Source of the DNA: CAYVTZ01 sp964454685
Lineage (GTDB): Bacteria > Bacillota > Clostridia > Christensenellales > Christensenellaceae
DNA length: 64,000 nucleotides
Direction: 5' to 3'
NCBI GenBank assembly: GCA_964454685.1
Contig: CAYVTZ010000009.1
Coordinates: 1 to 64,000, forward strand
The notes under the pieces are model-generated. The model was not told the origin of the DNA. It saw nothing but the letters and a program-made list of their open reading frames with translations, and did not search any database. Both the position numbers and the translations under genes were made by a program. Of this stretch, positions 8,797 through 17,033 are shown in pieces (the stretch's first letter is position 1; each line of letters starts with the position of its first letter).

Positions 8797-11700
8797 GATG
8801 GATCATCCTCCTTACATGCCTGACGCATTCCGCGCAACAGTTCATCCTTTTCCGCTTTGGGGATTTCCCGTGTACTGCTTTCGGCTTGGATCATGCAAAT
8901 GCTGGCATAGTCGCAATAGGTGCAGGGGCGCTCGTTTCCTGCGCGAGCAGGCAGGATGCGGGTATCTCCCTGCTGCATTTTGTGCGCCGCCTGCTCCATG
9001 AGACGACGCGCGTATGCGATGATTACCCCGATCTCCTCCTGCGTATAGCAACGTTTTTGCGCATGGGCATCCGGCGTTCCATCTTTTTTGAAGTGTATGC
9101 GGAAGGAAAAAAGATCGCTGCCTGCCGTGCCATACAGGGCTTTGAGCGCTTCACCATCCGCCAATGCCAGCCCGCGCATGCGAAAGTCCGCATCAACATC
9201 CGTCGATTCCTGCGAAAGTTGAGGCAGGTGTATGGCAAAATACCCCGCGCCGCCAAATTGTGCGCCGGTCAGCTCCATCGCCGCCATCATGTAAACGGCA
9301 AGCTGCAGATGCAGACCGCCGGCCAGCATAGACAAGTCGAAATCTTGATCGCCCGTTTTGTAGTCTACGATGGAAAAGTATGGCTCGCCATCCAGCATTG
9401 CGGTGTCAATGCGGTCGATCACGCCGGACAGTGTGCAGCCGTTTAGCTCCAATTTGAAACCGTACTCGAAATGCTGCGGGCGCAGCAGCCCGCTTTGAAC
9501 CTGCCGAAACATCACCTGCGCGGCAAGCTCTGCCTCCCGTTGCACCGCAAGTAAAACCGTTTCGTTGTGCTTATTGAGCATGTATTTAGGAGTTTCGCGC
9601 TTAATCTCCAACGCGCAGGCTTCTACGATGCCGCTTATCTGCTCTGCTTGCAACGTGTCCCAACCGATTTCACTCATTTTGATGCTGCAAAGCTCTAAAA
9701 TGCGATGCGCAAAGTTTCCTGCGTCCAGCGCGTTGATGGTATACTCACGCAGCGGCTGCGCCTTGAGACCATAACGCACAAATTGCCGGAACGGGCAGGA
9801 ATAATATTGCTCCATGCGGCTGGCACTGCCGTAGACTTTACCATACAATGCACCGGGGGCAAGGGGCTTGGCGGCAGGTGGCTGCAACGCATAGCCCATC
9901 ACGCGGCGTGCTGTTTCATCTTGCAGTGCGGCTTGCACCAGTTCTGCATCTTCCAGTTCGCCGCACGCAAGCGCATTTCGCAAGTCATGCGCGGCGCAAA
10001 ATACCGCGCCTGCGCGCAGCTCGTATGCCAATGTGCGTCCTTCCAAATGCCGAACTCCTTCAAACAGGGCATGAATGCGCTCCACAATGGGCGAAATCAC
10101 GCGTTCGCCATCCTCCACATAGCTGAAGTAAATGCGGTGTGAAGGTTTTGCAAGCGCCTTGACAATAGCAAGCTTTTGTTTTTCCACGGTGCCGGTCAGG
10201 GTAAGCCCACATAGATCTTTGAGTATTTGCTCCCGTTCGTAATTGGATAGAAAATCGTCGTTTTGTGCATAGTTGGGTAAGATACCTTCGTTTGCCCCGA
10301 TGACAAACAATACTTTAAGCTGTGCCGGACGGGTGTAGGCGATCTCGCCTGCCACGACTTCCTCCGCAGCGGGTGGGATGACGCGCAGAGAGGCTGCTTC
10401 CATGCCCGCGCGCAGCAAATTGACCAGCTCAAAACGCGGGATGATGCGATCGCCAAAGATTTCAGCCGCTTGCCGCAACAGCGCCAGAGTTCGATCTTTC
10501 GCTTGCAGCAAAAACGCGCTTTCTTCCGCAAGGCTTTGTGCTTCAGCTTGTGCGGCGAGCGACTGCACGGCGTCCTCCCAATGGATCTCCTGCAAATAGG
10601 AAAACAATCCATCCAGCAGTTCTCGCGCAGTGGTTGCCTTTTTGACGCGTGCGCGCAGCGTGAGCAGCGGAGACATCAACCGTGCGCGCGCTTGCTCTGC
10701 ATCTTCGTCTGCAAAAGGTTTTAGGAAGGCAAAGCCATCCCGTATGTTTTCAAATACATAACGCTGCAAAACGCTTGCCTGGCGCGTATCCAAACCGCAT
10801 AGACCGCACAGCACATGCGCGATCAGTGTATCTTTGCGTAGCCGTCCTTGTGAAAGTTCCAGCGCCGTCAATACGCTTTGCGCTACCCCGCACTGTGCCA
10901 GCGAGCGCTTCTCTCCTAGAAATACCGGAATGCCCGCCTGCATAAAGATGCGGCGGATGTCCGCTTGATAGGCGAGCATATTGCCGCACACAATCACCAT
11001 GTCGCGCAGTGCGACGCCTTGGGTTTCGTGTAGTTTTACGATCTGTGCCGCGACGGCGCGTACCTCGTCTGACTGCGTCGGCGCGGAAATGGTGTAGAGG
11101 TGCTGCGCGGGTATGCGCGCGCAATCGGCATGCGCGAACAGGCACCGTTCCAAGTGCAGGAGGTCGGCTTCACCCTGAGGCTCGTCTACCTCAGTCACGG
11201 TCAGCCCCAGCTTTTGTGCATCGGCAGTGAATTTAGCGCGATTCTCGTCGCAAATGGCGTAAACAGCCGCATCTACAGAGCCGGGAGGCGCCCAAAGAAA
11301 GGTCATTACAGTAGAGCGGGCAGTGTGCATCAGCGCCTGAATGAAGCGCACCGTCTGCGCGTTATAGATATCAAAGCCCAACACAAACAGATGCGCTTCG
11401 CGTATGAAGCGAGCTTCGGGAATATGTTCGATTACGAGGTTGATCTGGTCTTCATGATCGAGTCGCCCTTGCATTTCCTGCACGTAACTTGCGTACAGGC
11501 GGGATATTTCCGAAAGTTTTGCATCCGTCAGGCTGCGCCCCGTTCGATATTCGGCAAGCATCTGCGGTGTAATATCCAGCGTTTTGAACTCGGAAAACAA
11601 CTCTGCAAGCTGCATGGGGGTTTGTGCCTTTTGTGCGGTTTTCGCCAGTGTTTTGAGCGGCATATCCCGCAAGGCACGCTTGATCAACATGCTTTTTCCT

Positions 11701-11966
11701 GCACTGTCCACACAAACCAGCCCGCGACCATAGACTTGATCGAGCACTGCAGAGCACACTTTTTGCGGACTTTGCACGCTTACGCCCATCAGACCGCGCA
11801 CTTCAAGCCGCGCCATTAACTGCTGCTCGGTGCTTAAAGTTGACTGTGGCGGCACCAAAACAAGAACCGGTGTCAGAGGATCGGTTTGAATCAACTGCTT
11901 TATTTGATTGAACACGAGCGCATCGCGTCCGCCGGACGTGCGGCTCAAAATAAATTCTACGGGCAT
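8793..11966 (-). CDS. addB: ATP-dependent nuclease subunit B (AddB)
   Basis: Partner of AddA, with an inactivated-helicase fold and a C-terminal RecB-family nuclease carrying an iron-sulfur cluster. 1057 residues. The Fe-S ligand pattern is present: an early Cys in YYSCPFRQF and the late C-x2-C-x5-C of CTYCDYASIC. The nuclease motif IVDYKTGDQD precedes the late cysteines. The N terminus, where many AddB proteins have a Walker A, reads FILSRTSGGRDALVF and lacks the GKT/S lysine. The start at 11966 has AAGGAG 5 bases upstream. It is first in the addB-addA operon. Confidence 0.94.
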   Translation of the reverse strand: MPVEFILSRTSGGRDALVFNQIKQLIQTDPLTPVLVLVPPQSTLSTEQQLMARLEVRGLMGVSVQSPQKVCSAVLDQVYGRGLVCVDSAGKSMLIKRALRDMPLKTLAKTAQKAQTPMQLAELFSEFKTLDITPQMLAEYRTGRSLTDAKLSEISRLYASYVQEMQGRLDHEDQINLVIEHIPEARFIREAHLFVLGFDIYNAQTVRFIQALMHTARSTVMTFLWAPPGSVDAAVYAICDENRAKFTADAQKLGLTVTEVDEPQGEADLLHLERCLFAHADCARIPAQHLYTISAPTQSDEVRAVAAQIVKLHETQGVALRDMVIVCGNMLAYQADIRRIFMQAGIPVFLGEKRSLAQCGVAQSVLTALELSQGRLRKDTLIAHVLCGLCGLDTRQASVLQRYVFENIRDGFAFLKPFADEDAEQARARLMSPLLTLRARVKKATTARELLDGLFSYLQEIHWEDAVQSLAAQAEAQSLAEESAFLLQAKDRTLALLRQAAEIFGDRIIPRFELVNLLRAGMEAASLRVIPPAAEEVVAGEIAYTRPAQLKVLFVIGANEGILPNYAQNDDFLSNYEREQILKDLCGLTLTGTVEKQKLAIVKALAKPSHRIYFSYVEDGERVISPIVERIHALFEGVRHLEGRTLAYELRAGAVFCAAHDLRNALACGELEDAELVQAALQDETARRVMGYALQPPAAKPLAPGALYGKVYGSASRMEQYYSCPFRQFVRYGLKAQPLREYTINALDAGNFAHRILELCSIKMSEIGWDTLQAEQISGIVEACALEIKRETPKYMLNKHNETVLLAVQREAELAAQVMFRQVQSGLLRPQHFEYGFKLELNGCTLSGVIDRIDTAMLDGEPYFSIVDYKTGDQDFDLSMLAGGLHLQLAVYMMAAMELTGAQFGGAGYFAIHLPQLSQESTDVDADFRMRGLALADGEALKALYGTAGSDLFSFRIHFKKDGTPDAHAQKRCYTQEEIGVIIAYARRLMEQAAHKMQQGDTRILPARAGNERPCTYCDYASICMIQAESSTREIPKAEKDELLRGMRQACKEDDPS

Positions 11967-11997
11967 GCAGTCTCCTTATGATCGGATCAGATATCTT

Positions 11998-12026
11998 ATT
12001 ATATCATGCGCAACCGGGTTGTAAAA
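11998..12026 (-). promoter_or_regulatory. probable promoter of addB-addA
   Basis: Minus strand: TTTTAC (12026-12021), 17-base spacer, TATAAT (12003-11998), about 30 bases upstream of the addB ATG. The -10 is consensus and the -35 is weak. Confidence 0.55.
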
Positions 12027-12045
12027 CAGACCCGTGTGAAAAGAA

Positions 12046-12074
12046 TTGAAAAATTGCATGAAAGCCATTATAAT
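12046..12074 (+). promoter_or_regulatory. promoter of the RluA-like gene
   Basis: TTGAAA (12046-12051), 17-base spacer, TATAAT (12069-12074). The predicted start near 12081 rules out translation from in-frame codons before that point and supports the ATG at 12226. The leader of about 145 bases shows no riboswitch I recognise. Confidence 0.8.
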
Positions 12075-12225
12075 AAGAAACACAGAAAATGCGTTTGCGC
12101 GGCAAACAAGCGTGTATCGTCTGCGCCGATCAGATCGGAAGGCGGGGCAGGGTGCGCCGCAGCCGGATGAAAAGCAGAGCAAGCGCCTATCTGAGAGAAA
12201 GATTTATCCGCGGATACGGGAGACA

Positions 12226-13134
12226 ATGATGATCAAACTGGAAATTGGACAAGACTACGCCGGGAAGCCGCTTTCGCATTGCGCGATCGACAACGTACCC
12301 GCATTGCAGCAGTTTAATTTAAAAAAACTCTTTAAATCAGGTGAGATTAAGCTAAACGGCAGTTATATTGACAAAGATTATGAGCTGGAAGAAGGAGATT
12401 TGCTTGAGCTGTTTTTGCCAATCGAGATGGAACCCTTTCCGTTGCTCAACATTGCTTATGAGGACAAAAACATCATTATTGTGAACAAGCTGCCCGGACT
12501 GCCGGTAGAGCCTTTGCCCAAGCAGGAAGGGTCGAACCTGCTGGATGTTGTGACACAGCATTTGCAGGAGCGCGGGGAGTATTATGCCAAGCTGGGATAC
12601 ATTCCGTTGGTAGCGATGCCGCTGGATGTTTATACGGGCGGGCTGGTGTTGATTGCGAAAAATGCGGAGATTTTTGACGAAGTGCGGCGTGCTGTGGCAA
12701 GCAGACGTATCCGGCGCTTGTTCCGCGCAATCGTGTGTGGATGTCCCCGTTACGATTTAGGTGAATTACAGCATTTTTATGTGCGTGCGGGCGAGCGCTG
12801 CCGCATGAGTGACGCAAAACCTGCGGGTGGCGTTCCGGCGTATACCCGTTATGAAGTGCTGGAAGCGGGACGTGACTTCAGCGTGGTGGAGATAGACCCT
12901 GTGACGTTGTTGCCGGATCAGGAGCGAGCGCACATGCAGGTTGCAGGACACCCGGTTTTGGGAGATGTGAAGTATGGCGATGCCCGGATCAACAAACGGG
13001 TGGGTATACCGTATCAAATTCTGTGGGCAACGTGCATTGAGTTTGCGACCGGAACAGGGAATGTGCTGGGGTACTTAGATACAAAGGCGGTGCACACCAA
13101 TCGCTATGATTTTCCGTTTGTAGATCTTGGTTAG
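12226..13134 (+). CDS. RluA-family pseudouridine synthase-like protein with degenerate active site
   Basis: 302 residues. The N-terminal part has an S4-like RNA-binding segment (ALQQFNLKKLFKSGEIKLNG) followed by a RluA-type catalytic fold: the block IIIVNKLPGLPVEP, the active-site region MPLDVYTGGLVLIAKN, and a C-terminal GHPVLGDVKYG. In RluA enzymes the catalytic loop is HRLDxxTSG; here the Asp remains but His and Arg are lost. The later KxYxA and HQIR blocks are also changed (RLFRAIV, QERAHM). It may be an active enzyme with altered specificity or a non-catalytic RNA binder. The start was chosen at 12226 because the promoter lies at 12046-12074 and a GGGAG site precedes it. Confidence 0.75.
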   Translation: MMIKLEIGQDYAGKPLSHCAIDNVPALQQFNLKKLFKSGEIKLNGSYIDKDYELEEGDLLELFLPIEMEPFPLLNIAYEDKNIIIVNKLPGLPVEPLPKQEGSNLLDVVTQHLQERGEYYAKLGYIPLVAMPLDVYTGGLVLIAKNAEIFDEVRRAVASRRIRRLFRAIVCGCPRYDLGELQHFYVRAGERCRMSDAKPAGGVPAYTRYEVLEAGRDFSVVEIDPVTLLPDQERAHMQVAGHPVLGDVKYGDARINKRVGIPYQILWATCIEFATGTGNVLGYLDTKAVHTNRYDFPFVDLG

Positions 13135-13473
13135 GCTTGGGTGCGGCGCGTGCCTGCGGCTGCGCGTTGCAAATGTGGCGTCGGGCGAGTGAAATCCGGC
13201 GCGGAGTGTAGGGGAGCAGTCGAGTGTGCACTGCTCATTTTTTTACAAAAAATCAGAAGCATGATTCTGAAGTGCAAACATCGAATTCGCTATATACAAA
13301 GCGGACTTTCGCCGTGTGTATTATGATATATAGTACGGTTCAAAAATCCTGACCCGCAATAGAATCGTCCAAAAAAGCACGAAATTTTATAAGCCATTTT
13401 TGACGGCTTCGTACTATACTAATAGCGTATGGTTGGATGTGTATCCAAACTTCGTCATTTGAAAGGGTTTTCT
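13135..13473. other. intergenic region before the Wood-Ljungdahl operon
   Basis: It holds a terminator at 13214-13245 and then an AT-rich stretch that must contain the operon promoter. TTGACG (13398-13403) with TAGCGT 17 bases on, and a nearby TATACT, are candidates but neither is strong. A small inverted repeat (TTGGAT/ATCCAA) lies around 13434-13449. No gene is credible here. Confidence 0.5.
13214..13245 (+). terminator. rho-independent terminator after the RluA-like gene
   Basis: Perfect 7-bp stem GAGCAGT (13214-13220) / ACTGCTC (13230-13236) with a 9-base loop, followed by A and seven T. Confidence 0.8.
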
Positions 13474-14370
13474 ATGGTATATTTGGATGTTATTTCCGGA
13501 TTTTTGGGCAGCGGGAAAACCACGTTTGCAAACAAACTTCTGAGTTTTTATATTCGTCAGGGTGAGAAGCCCGTTTATATTGTCAATGAGTATGGTGAGG
13601 CGGGGCTGGACGCAACCATCATGCAGGCGGATGGATTCACTGCGGTGGAAATGACTAACGGCTGCATCTGCTGCACCTTGCGCGGGGAGCTTGCGACTTC
13701 TATGGCGCAAGTGATGGAAAAGCTGAAGCCTACACGTATTGTATTTGAGACATCGGGGATTTTTGTTTTTCACAATTTTTTTGAAATTCTGGATTTGCCG
13801 CTGTTGCAGGGGAAGTGTGCGGTCGGAAACGTGGTTACAGTCATTGATCCGTTGAGCTACAATTCTGCGCGGCTGGTGTATGGCAATTTTATTTATAACC
13901 AAATCGAGAGTGCGCCCACGCTCGTCATTTCCAAGCTGGATATGGCGGACGCGGATTTTGATTATTCCGAGGTTGTGGCGGATGTGCGCAATGTCAATCC
14001 TACGGCGCAGATTATCGACACGCCGCAAAGCAAATGGACGGACGAAATGATGCAGTGCGCCTTCATGGGCGGGATTTTGCCCAACGAGAGTATTGCGCAT
14101 GAAATGCACGAGCATGAGGCGTTTGAGTCGATCAGCATTAAGCTGGAATGCGAAGCAGAGGACATCGAAGGGTTTGTGCGCTACATTCAAAGCGGCGAAC
14201 TCGGCGAGATCGTCCGCGCAAAAGGCATTGTAATGCAAGATGGCAAGGCAAAGCTGGTGAATGTATTCCTCAGTGGGTACGAAATCAAGCCATTCCCGAT
14301 GACGCAGACCTATACCTTCACGTTTATTGGCAGAAATCTGAACAAAGAAAAGATCATGCAGCTTGCGTGA
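13474..14370 (+). CDS. G3E family (CobW/YjiA-type) metal-chaperone GTPase
   Basis: 298 residues with Walker A GFLGSGKTT near the N terminus and the metal-binding CxCC motif in NGCICCTLRGE, the hallmark of CobW/YjiA/ZNG-like G3E GTPases. These deliver a metal (Zn, Co or Ni, depending on the member) to client proteins or help corrinoid enzymes. It is the first gene of the operon that goes on to encode zinc-, corrinoid- and nickel-dependent enzymes, so a client in the same operon is plausible. The ATG at 13474 has GAAAGGG 7 bases upstream; an in-frame start 45 bases earlier lacks a ribosome site. The metal cannot be decided from sequence. Confidence 0.85.
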   Translation: MVYLDVISGFLGSGKTTFANKLLSFYIRQGEKPVYIVNEYGEAGLDATIMQADGFTAVEMTNGCICCTLRGELATSMAQVMEKLKPTRIVFETSGIFVFHNFFEILDLPLLQGKCAVGNVVTVIDPLSYNSARLVYGNFIYNQIESAPTLVISKLDMADADFDYSEVVADVRNVNPTAQIIDTPQSKWTDEMMQCAFMGGILPNESIAHEMHEHEAFESISIKLECEAEDIEGFVRYIQSGELGEIVRAKGIVMQDGKAKLVNVFLSGYEIKPFPMTQTYTFTFIGRNLNKEKIMQLA

Positions 14371-14383
14371 TGGAGGGCTCGGC

Positions 14384-14806
14384 ATGAGAATCGTGGTATT
14401 GGACGGGCAGGGCGGTAGAATCGGCAAGACCATCATCGAGCAGATTCGAAAAAAGCTGCCTATGACGGAAATCGTTGCGGTGGGAACCAATTCCATTGCG
14501 GCGGCAGCGATGCTGAAAGCGGGCGCTACTGCGTGCGCATCGGGCGAAAATGCTGTGGTGTACAACTGCGGCAGGGCAGACATTCTTTGCGGTGCGTTAT
14601 CCATTGTGTTTGCAAACTCCATGCACGGAGAGATCAGCCCGGTGATGGCACAGGCGGTCTCGCAAAGTGAGGCTGTGAAATTGCTGATTCCCTTGCGCGC
14701 AGGAAATTTGCGCGTGCTGGGCGTAGAGGAAAAGCCCGTCGTACAGTATGTAAACGAGATGGTGGACGTGATCGAAGCGATGAGCAGGGACTGCATGGAG
14801 CAATAA
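14384..14806 (+). CDS. DUF3842 family protein
   Basis: 140 residues, similar to the DUF3842 family of short proteins found in anaerobic Firmicutes, function unknown. The N terminus MRIVVLDGQGGRIGKTII has a beta strand plus a glycine-rich, nucleotide-binding-like loop, reminiscent of a Rossmann or P-loop turn but without a full Walker A. The start at 14384 has GGAGGG upstream; it begins 13 bases after the G3E gene and precedes a homocysteine methyltransferase, so it is co-transcribed with corrinoid metabolism genes. Family assignment is from memory of the conserved N terminus. Confidence 0.7.
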   Translation: MRIVVLDGQGGRIGKTIIEQIRKKLPMTEIVAVGTNSIAAAAMLKAGATACASGENAVVYNCGRADILCGALSIVFANSMHGEISPVMAQAVSQSEAVKLLIPLRAGNLRVLGVEEKPVVQYVNEMVDVIEAMSRDCMEQ

Positions 14807-14891
14807 AGTAACCGCAGGGTGATAAGAAATGTAAATCTTGGTGAGCTGCAACCATAACAGTGGCGGCCCTTTGGGCGACAGGGAGAATGAG

Positions 14892-15782
14892 ATGGGTAAA
14901 ATTGTTGACATTTTGAAAACGGGCAAGTATTTGGTTTCGGATGGCGCCTGGGGTACATTTTTGTATCAAAAGGGCATGAAGCCGGGTGAATGCCCCGATG
15001 CGTGGTCGTTGAACCGCTTTGATGATGTGGTGGACATCGCACAGAGCTACATTGACGCCGGCGCAGACATGGTAGAGGCGAACAGTTTTGGCGGAAGCTG
15101 CTTCAAGCTGGAGCACTTCGGTCTGGCGGACAAAGTGGCTGAAATCAATGAAGCTGCTGCAAAGGCTTCCCGCAAAGCGGCGGGTGACAAATTCGTCATC
15201 GCATCCATCGGACCCACGGGCAAAATGCTGCTGATGGGTGATGTGACCGAGCAGGAGCTGTATGACTGCTTCAAAGAGCAGGCGATCGCTTTGGAAAAAG
15301 GCGGCGCGGACGCGGTTTGCATTGAAACCATGAGCGATAAAGACGAGGCCTGCATTGCAATCAAGGCAGCCAAAGAAAACACCAAACTGGAAGTAATCTG
15401 CACATTCTCGTTTGAATTGACGAAGAACAACGATTATCGTACCATGATGGGTCTGACTCCTGCTGACGCTGCAAAAGCGGCATTGGAAGCGGGCGCGGAC
15501 ATTGTGGGAACCAACTGCGGAAACGGGATCGAGCGTATGATCGAGATTGTGAAAGAAATGAAAGCAGCTTGCCCGGATTGCTACATCCTCGTGCATGCTA
15601 ACGCCGGTTTGCCGCAGAACATCGATGGCAAGGACGTATTCCCGGAAACGCCCCAAATGATGGCGGATGCGGTAGGCGGTCTGCTGGATGTGGGCGCAAA
15701 CATTGTAGGCGGTTGCTGCGGTAGCACGCCGGCGCATATTGCGGCAATGAAGAAGGTAATCGAAACTTACAACAACAAATAA
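14892..15782 (+). CDS. homocysteine S-methyltransferase domain protein (MetH N-terminal type)
   Basis: 296-residue stand-alone homocysteine-binding TIM barrel. Zinc ligands fit the MetH pattern: Cys209 in GTNCGNG and the pair Cys275-Cys276 in GGCCGSTPAHI. The N terminus DGAWGTFLYQKGMKPGECPD is typical of the family. Such domains transfer a methyl group between a corrinoid (or other donor) and a thiol, normally homocysteine, giving methionine. No cobalamin-binding domain is attached, so a separate corrinoid protein must donate. The CFeSP subunits encoded downstream in the operon are candidates. The start at 14892 has CAGGGAG upstream; an upstream in-frame start at 14838 lacks one. Confidence 0.85.
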   Translation: MGKIVDILKTGKYLVSDGAWGTFLYQKGMKPGECPDAWSLNRFDDVVDIAQSYIDAGADMVEANSFGGSCFKLEHFGLADKVAEINEAAAKASRKAAGDKFVIASIGPTGKMLLMGDVTEQELYDCFKEQAIALEKGGADAVCIETMSDKDEACIAIKAAKENTKLEVICTFSFELTKNNDYRTMMGLTPADAAKAALEAGADIVGTNCGNGIERMIEIVKEMKAACPDCYILVHANAGLPQNIDGKDVFPETPQMMADAVGGLLDVGANIVGGCCGSTPAHIAAMKKVIETYNNK

Positions 15783-15800
15783 GACGGAGGAGTTTGATAA

Positions 15801-16871
15801 ATGGAAACAAAATTTTTAGGTACAGCGATTGGCTCTATGCCGTACGATGATCCCAAGCACGCGGTGGAAGTATCCCTTTCGACACTGGATGCCCCCATCT
15901 GGCCCCAGCTTGGCGCGTTTGGTCTGAAAGAGCAGATGGAGATTCAGTATTCTGAAGGCATCCCCTGCGCCGTGATTGATGAAGAAAAAGGCAGAATGTT
16001 TTTTGATACCAGCGTGGATTATTCGGATGCGTTTGCAGAATTTTACGAAACATATATGATGGCGATGGATCCCGATGAAGGCAATGGCGATTGCTCTGCA
16101 ATGGCGATCAGCGAGGAGTTTTCCAAGGGCATCTATGCAATGGAGCGCGAATTGCAGGCTCGTGGCGGCGCAAAGCTGCCGTGGCTCAAGGTTCAGGTAA
16201 CCGGCCCGATTTCCATCGCGCTGACCATCACGGACGAAAACAAACGTGCAATCTACTATAATGAAGAGTTCCGCGATGTTATCGTGAAGGCGATTGCAAT
16301 GAAGTGCCGTTGGCAGATACAAATGTTCAAAAAGTATGCAGAAAACATCATCTGCTTTATCGACGAACCGATTCTTTCTGCGTTTGGTTCCAGCACCTAC
16401 GTTTCCGTAAAACGTGAAGACGTGGTTGCGCTTCTGGCGGAAGTGATTGATGCAGTGCACATGGACGGCGCTTATGCGGGCATTCATTGCTGCGGCAACA
16501 CCGAGTGGAGCATTCTGACGGATGCCGGCGTAGACTATGTCAATTTCGATGCGTTTGAGTTTGGACATACGATTTCGATGTATCCGCAGGATGTAAAAGC
16601 GCACATTGAAGCGGATCGTTGCCTCGCATGGGGTATTGTTCCGACTTCCGCAAAGGTGATGGATCAGACGGTGGAATCCTTGGAAGTCATCCTTGAGAAG
16701 AACATGGATGCGCTGGCGGAAGTGACGGGGCTTTCCAAAGACGTGATCGCACGTCACGCGCTCATCACGCCTTCCTGCGGTACCGGATCTTTGTCGGTTG
16801 CGGAAGCGGACAAAGTGTTCTCACTGGTGAAGCAGATGTCCACACACATGAAGCAAAAATACGGTTTCTGA
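15801..16871 (+). CDS. core-MetE-like methionine synthase / UROD-MetE superfamily methyltransferase
   Basis: 356-residue single TIM barrel resembling the C-terminal catalytic half of cobalamin-independent methionine synthase, without the MetE N-terminal domain. The zinc set aligns with E. coli MetE in kind and spacing: His229, Cys231, Glu253 (22 residues after the Cys, as in MetE 643-665) and Cys326 in TPSCGTG. Core-MetE proteins, as reported in Dehalococcoides, take the methyl group from the corrinoid iron-sulfur protein instead of methyl-folate. Genes for that protein lie downstream in this operon, which makes methyl-CFeSP:homocysteine methyltransferase the best guess. A methylcobamide:thiol transferase of MtaA/MtbA type is the alternative. 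Confidence 0.75.
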   Translation: METKFLGTAIGSMPYDDPKHAVEVSLSTLDAPIWPQLGAFGLKEQMEIQYSEGIPCAVIDEEKGRMFFDTSVDYSDAFAEFYETYMMAMDPDEGNGDCSAMAISEEFSKGIYAMERELQARGGAKLPWLKVQVTGPISIALTITDENKRAIYYNEEFRDVIVKAIAMKCRWQIQMFKKYAENIICFIDEPILSAFGSSTYVSVKREDVVALLAEVIDAVHMDGAYAGIHCCGNTEWSILTDAGVDYVNFDAFEFGHTISMYPQDVKAHIEADRCLAWGIVPTSAKVMDQTVESLEVILEKNMDALAEVTGLSKDVIARHALITPSCGTGSLSVAEADKVFSLVKQMSTHMKQKYGF

Positions 16872-16896
16872 TTGCAAAGCAGAAATGTGCGGCTGT

Positions 16897-16929
16897 GTAT
16901 CCGCCCCGCCTCACCAATGGGGCGGATGC
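16897..16929 (+). other. intercistronic hairpin in the Wood-Ljungdahl operon
   Basis: Perfect 9-bp GC-rich stem ATCCGCCCC (16899-16907) / GGGGCGGAT (16919-16927), extendable by two pairs, with an 11-base loop and no T-run. It is more likely an mRNA-stabilising or processing element than a terminator. Confidence 0.6.
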
Positions 16930-17033
16930 TCAGACTCCAAAGACTATTTTGCAAGGCGGGCAAGGCACAGCCAAGCCCAAACAGATAAAAACAAGATTCT
17001 CGCAGATGGCAATCTGTTTATCGGAGGTATACA

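Noticed and set aside
12046..12225. N-terminal extension of the RluA-like frame
   Set aside because: The promoter lies at 12046-12074 and transcription would start near 12081; no ribosome site supports an upstream start, and the extra 60 residues do not resemble the family.
14820..14880. CCGCCACTGT on the minus strand resembling the B12-box region of a cobalamin riboswitch near corrinoid genes
   Set aside because: It is antisense to the operon, and the other conserved riboswitch parts (for example a GGTGCGAATCC-like block at the right distance) are missing.
13414..15737. Long minus-strand frames opposite the G3E, DUF3842 and homocysteine methyltransferase genes
   Set aside because: The plus-strand products are recognisable and have ribosome sites; the antisense frames look like codon-bias shadows.
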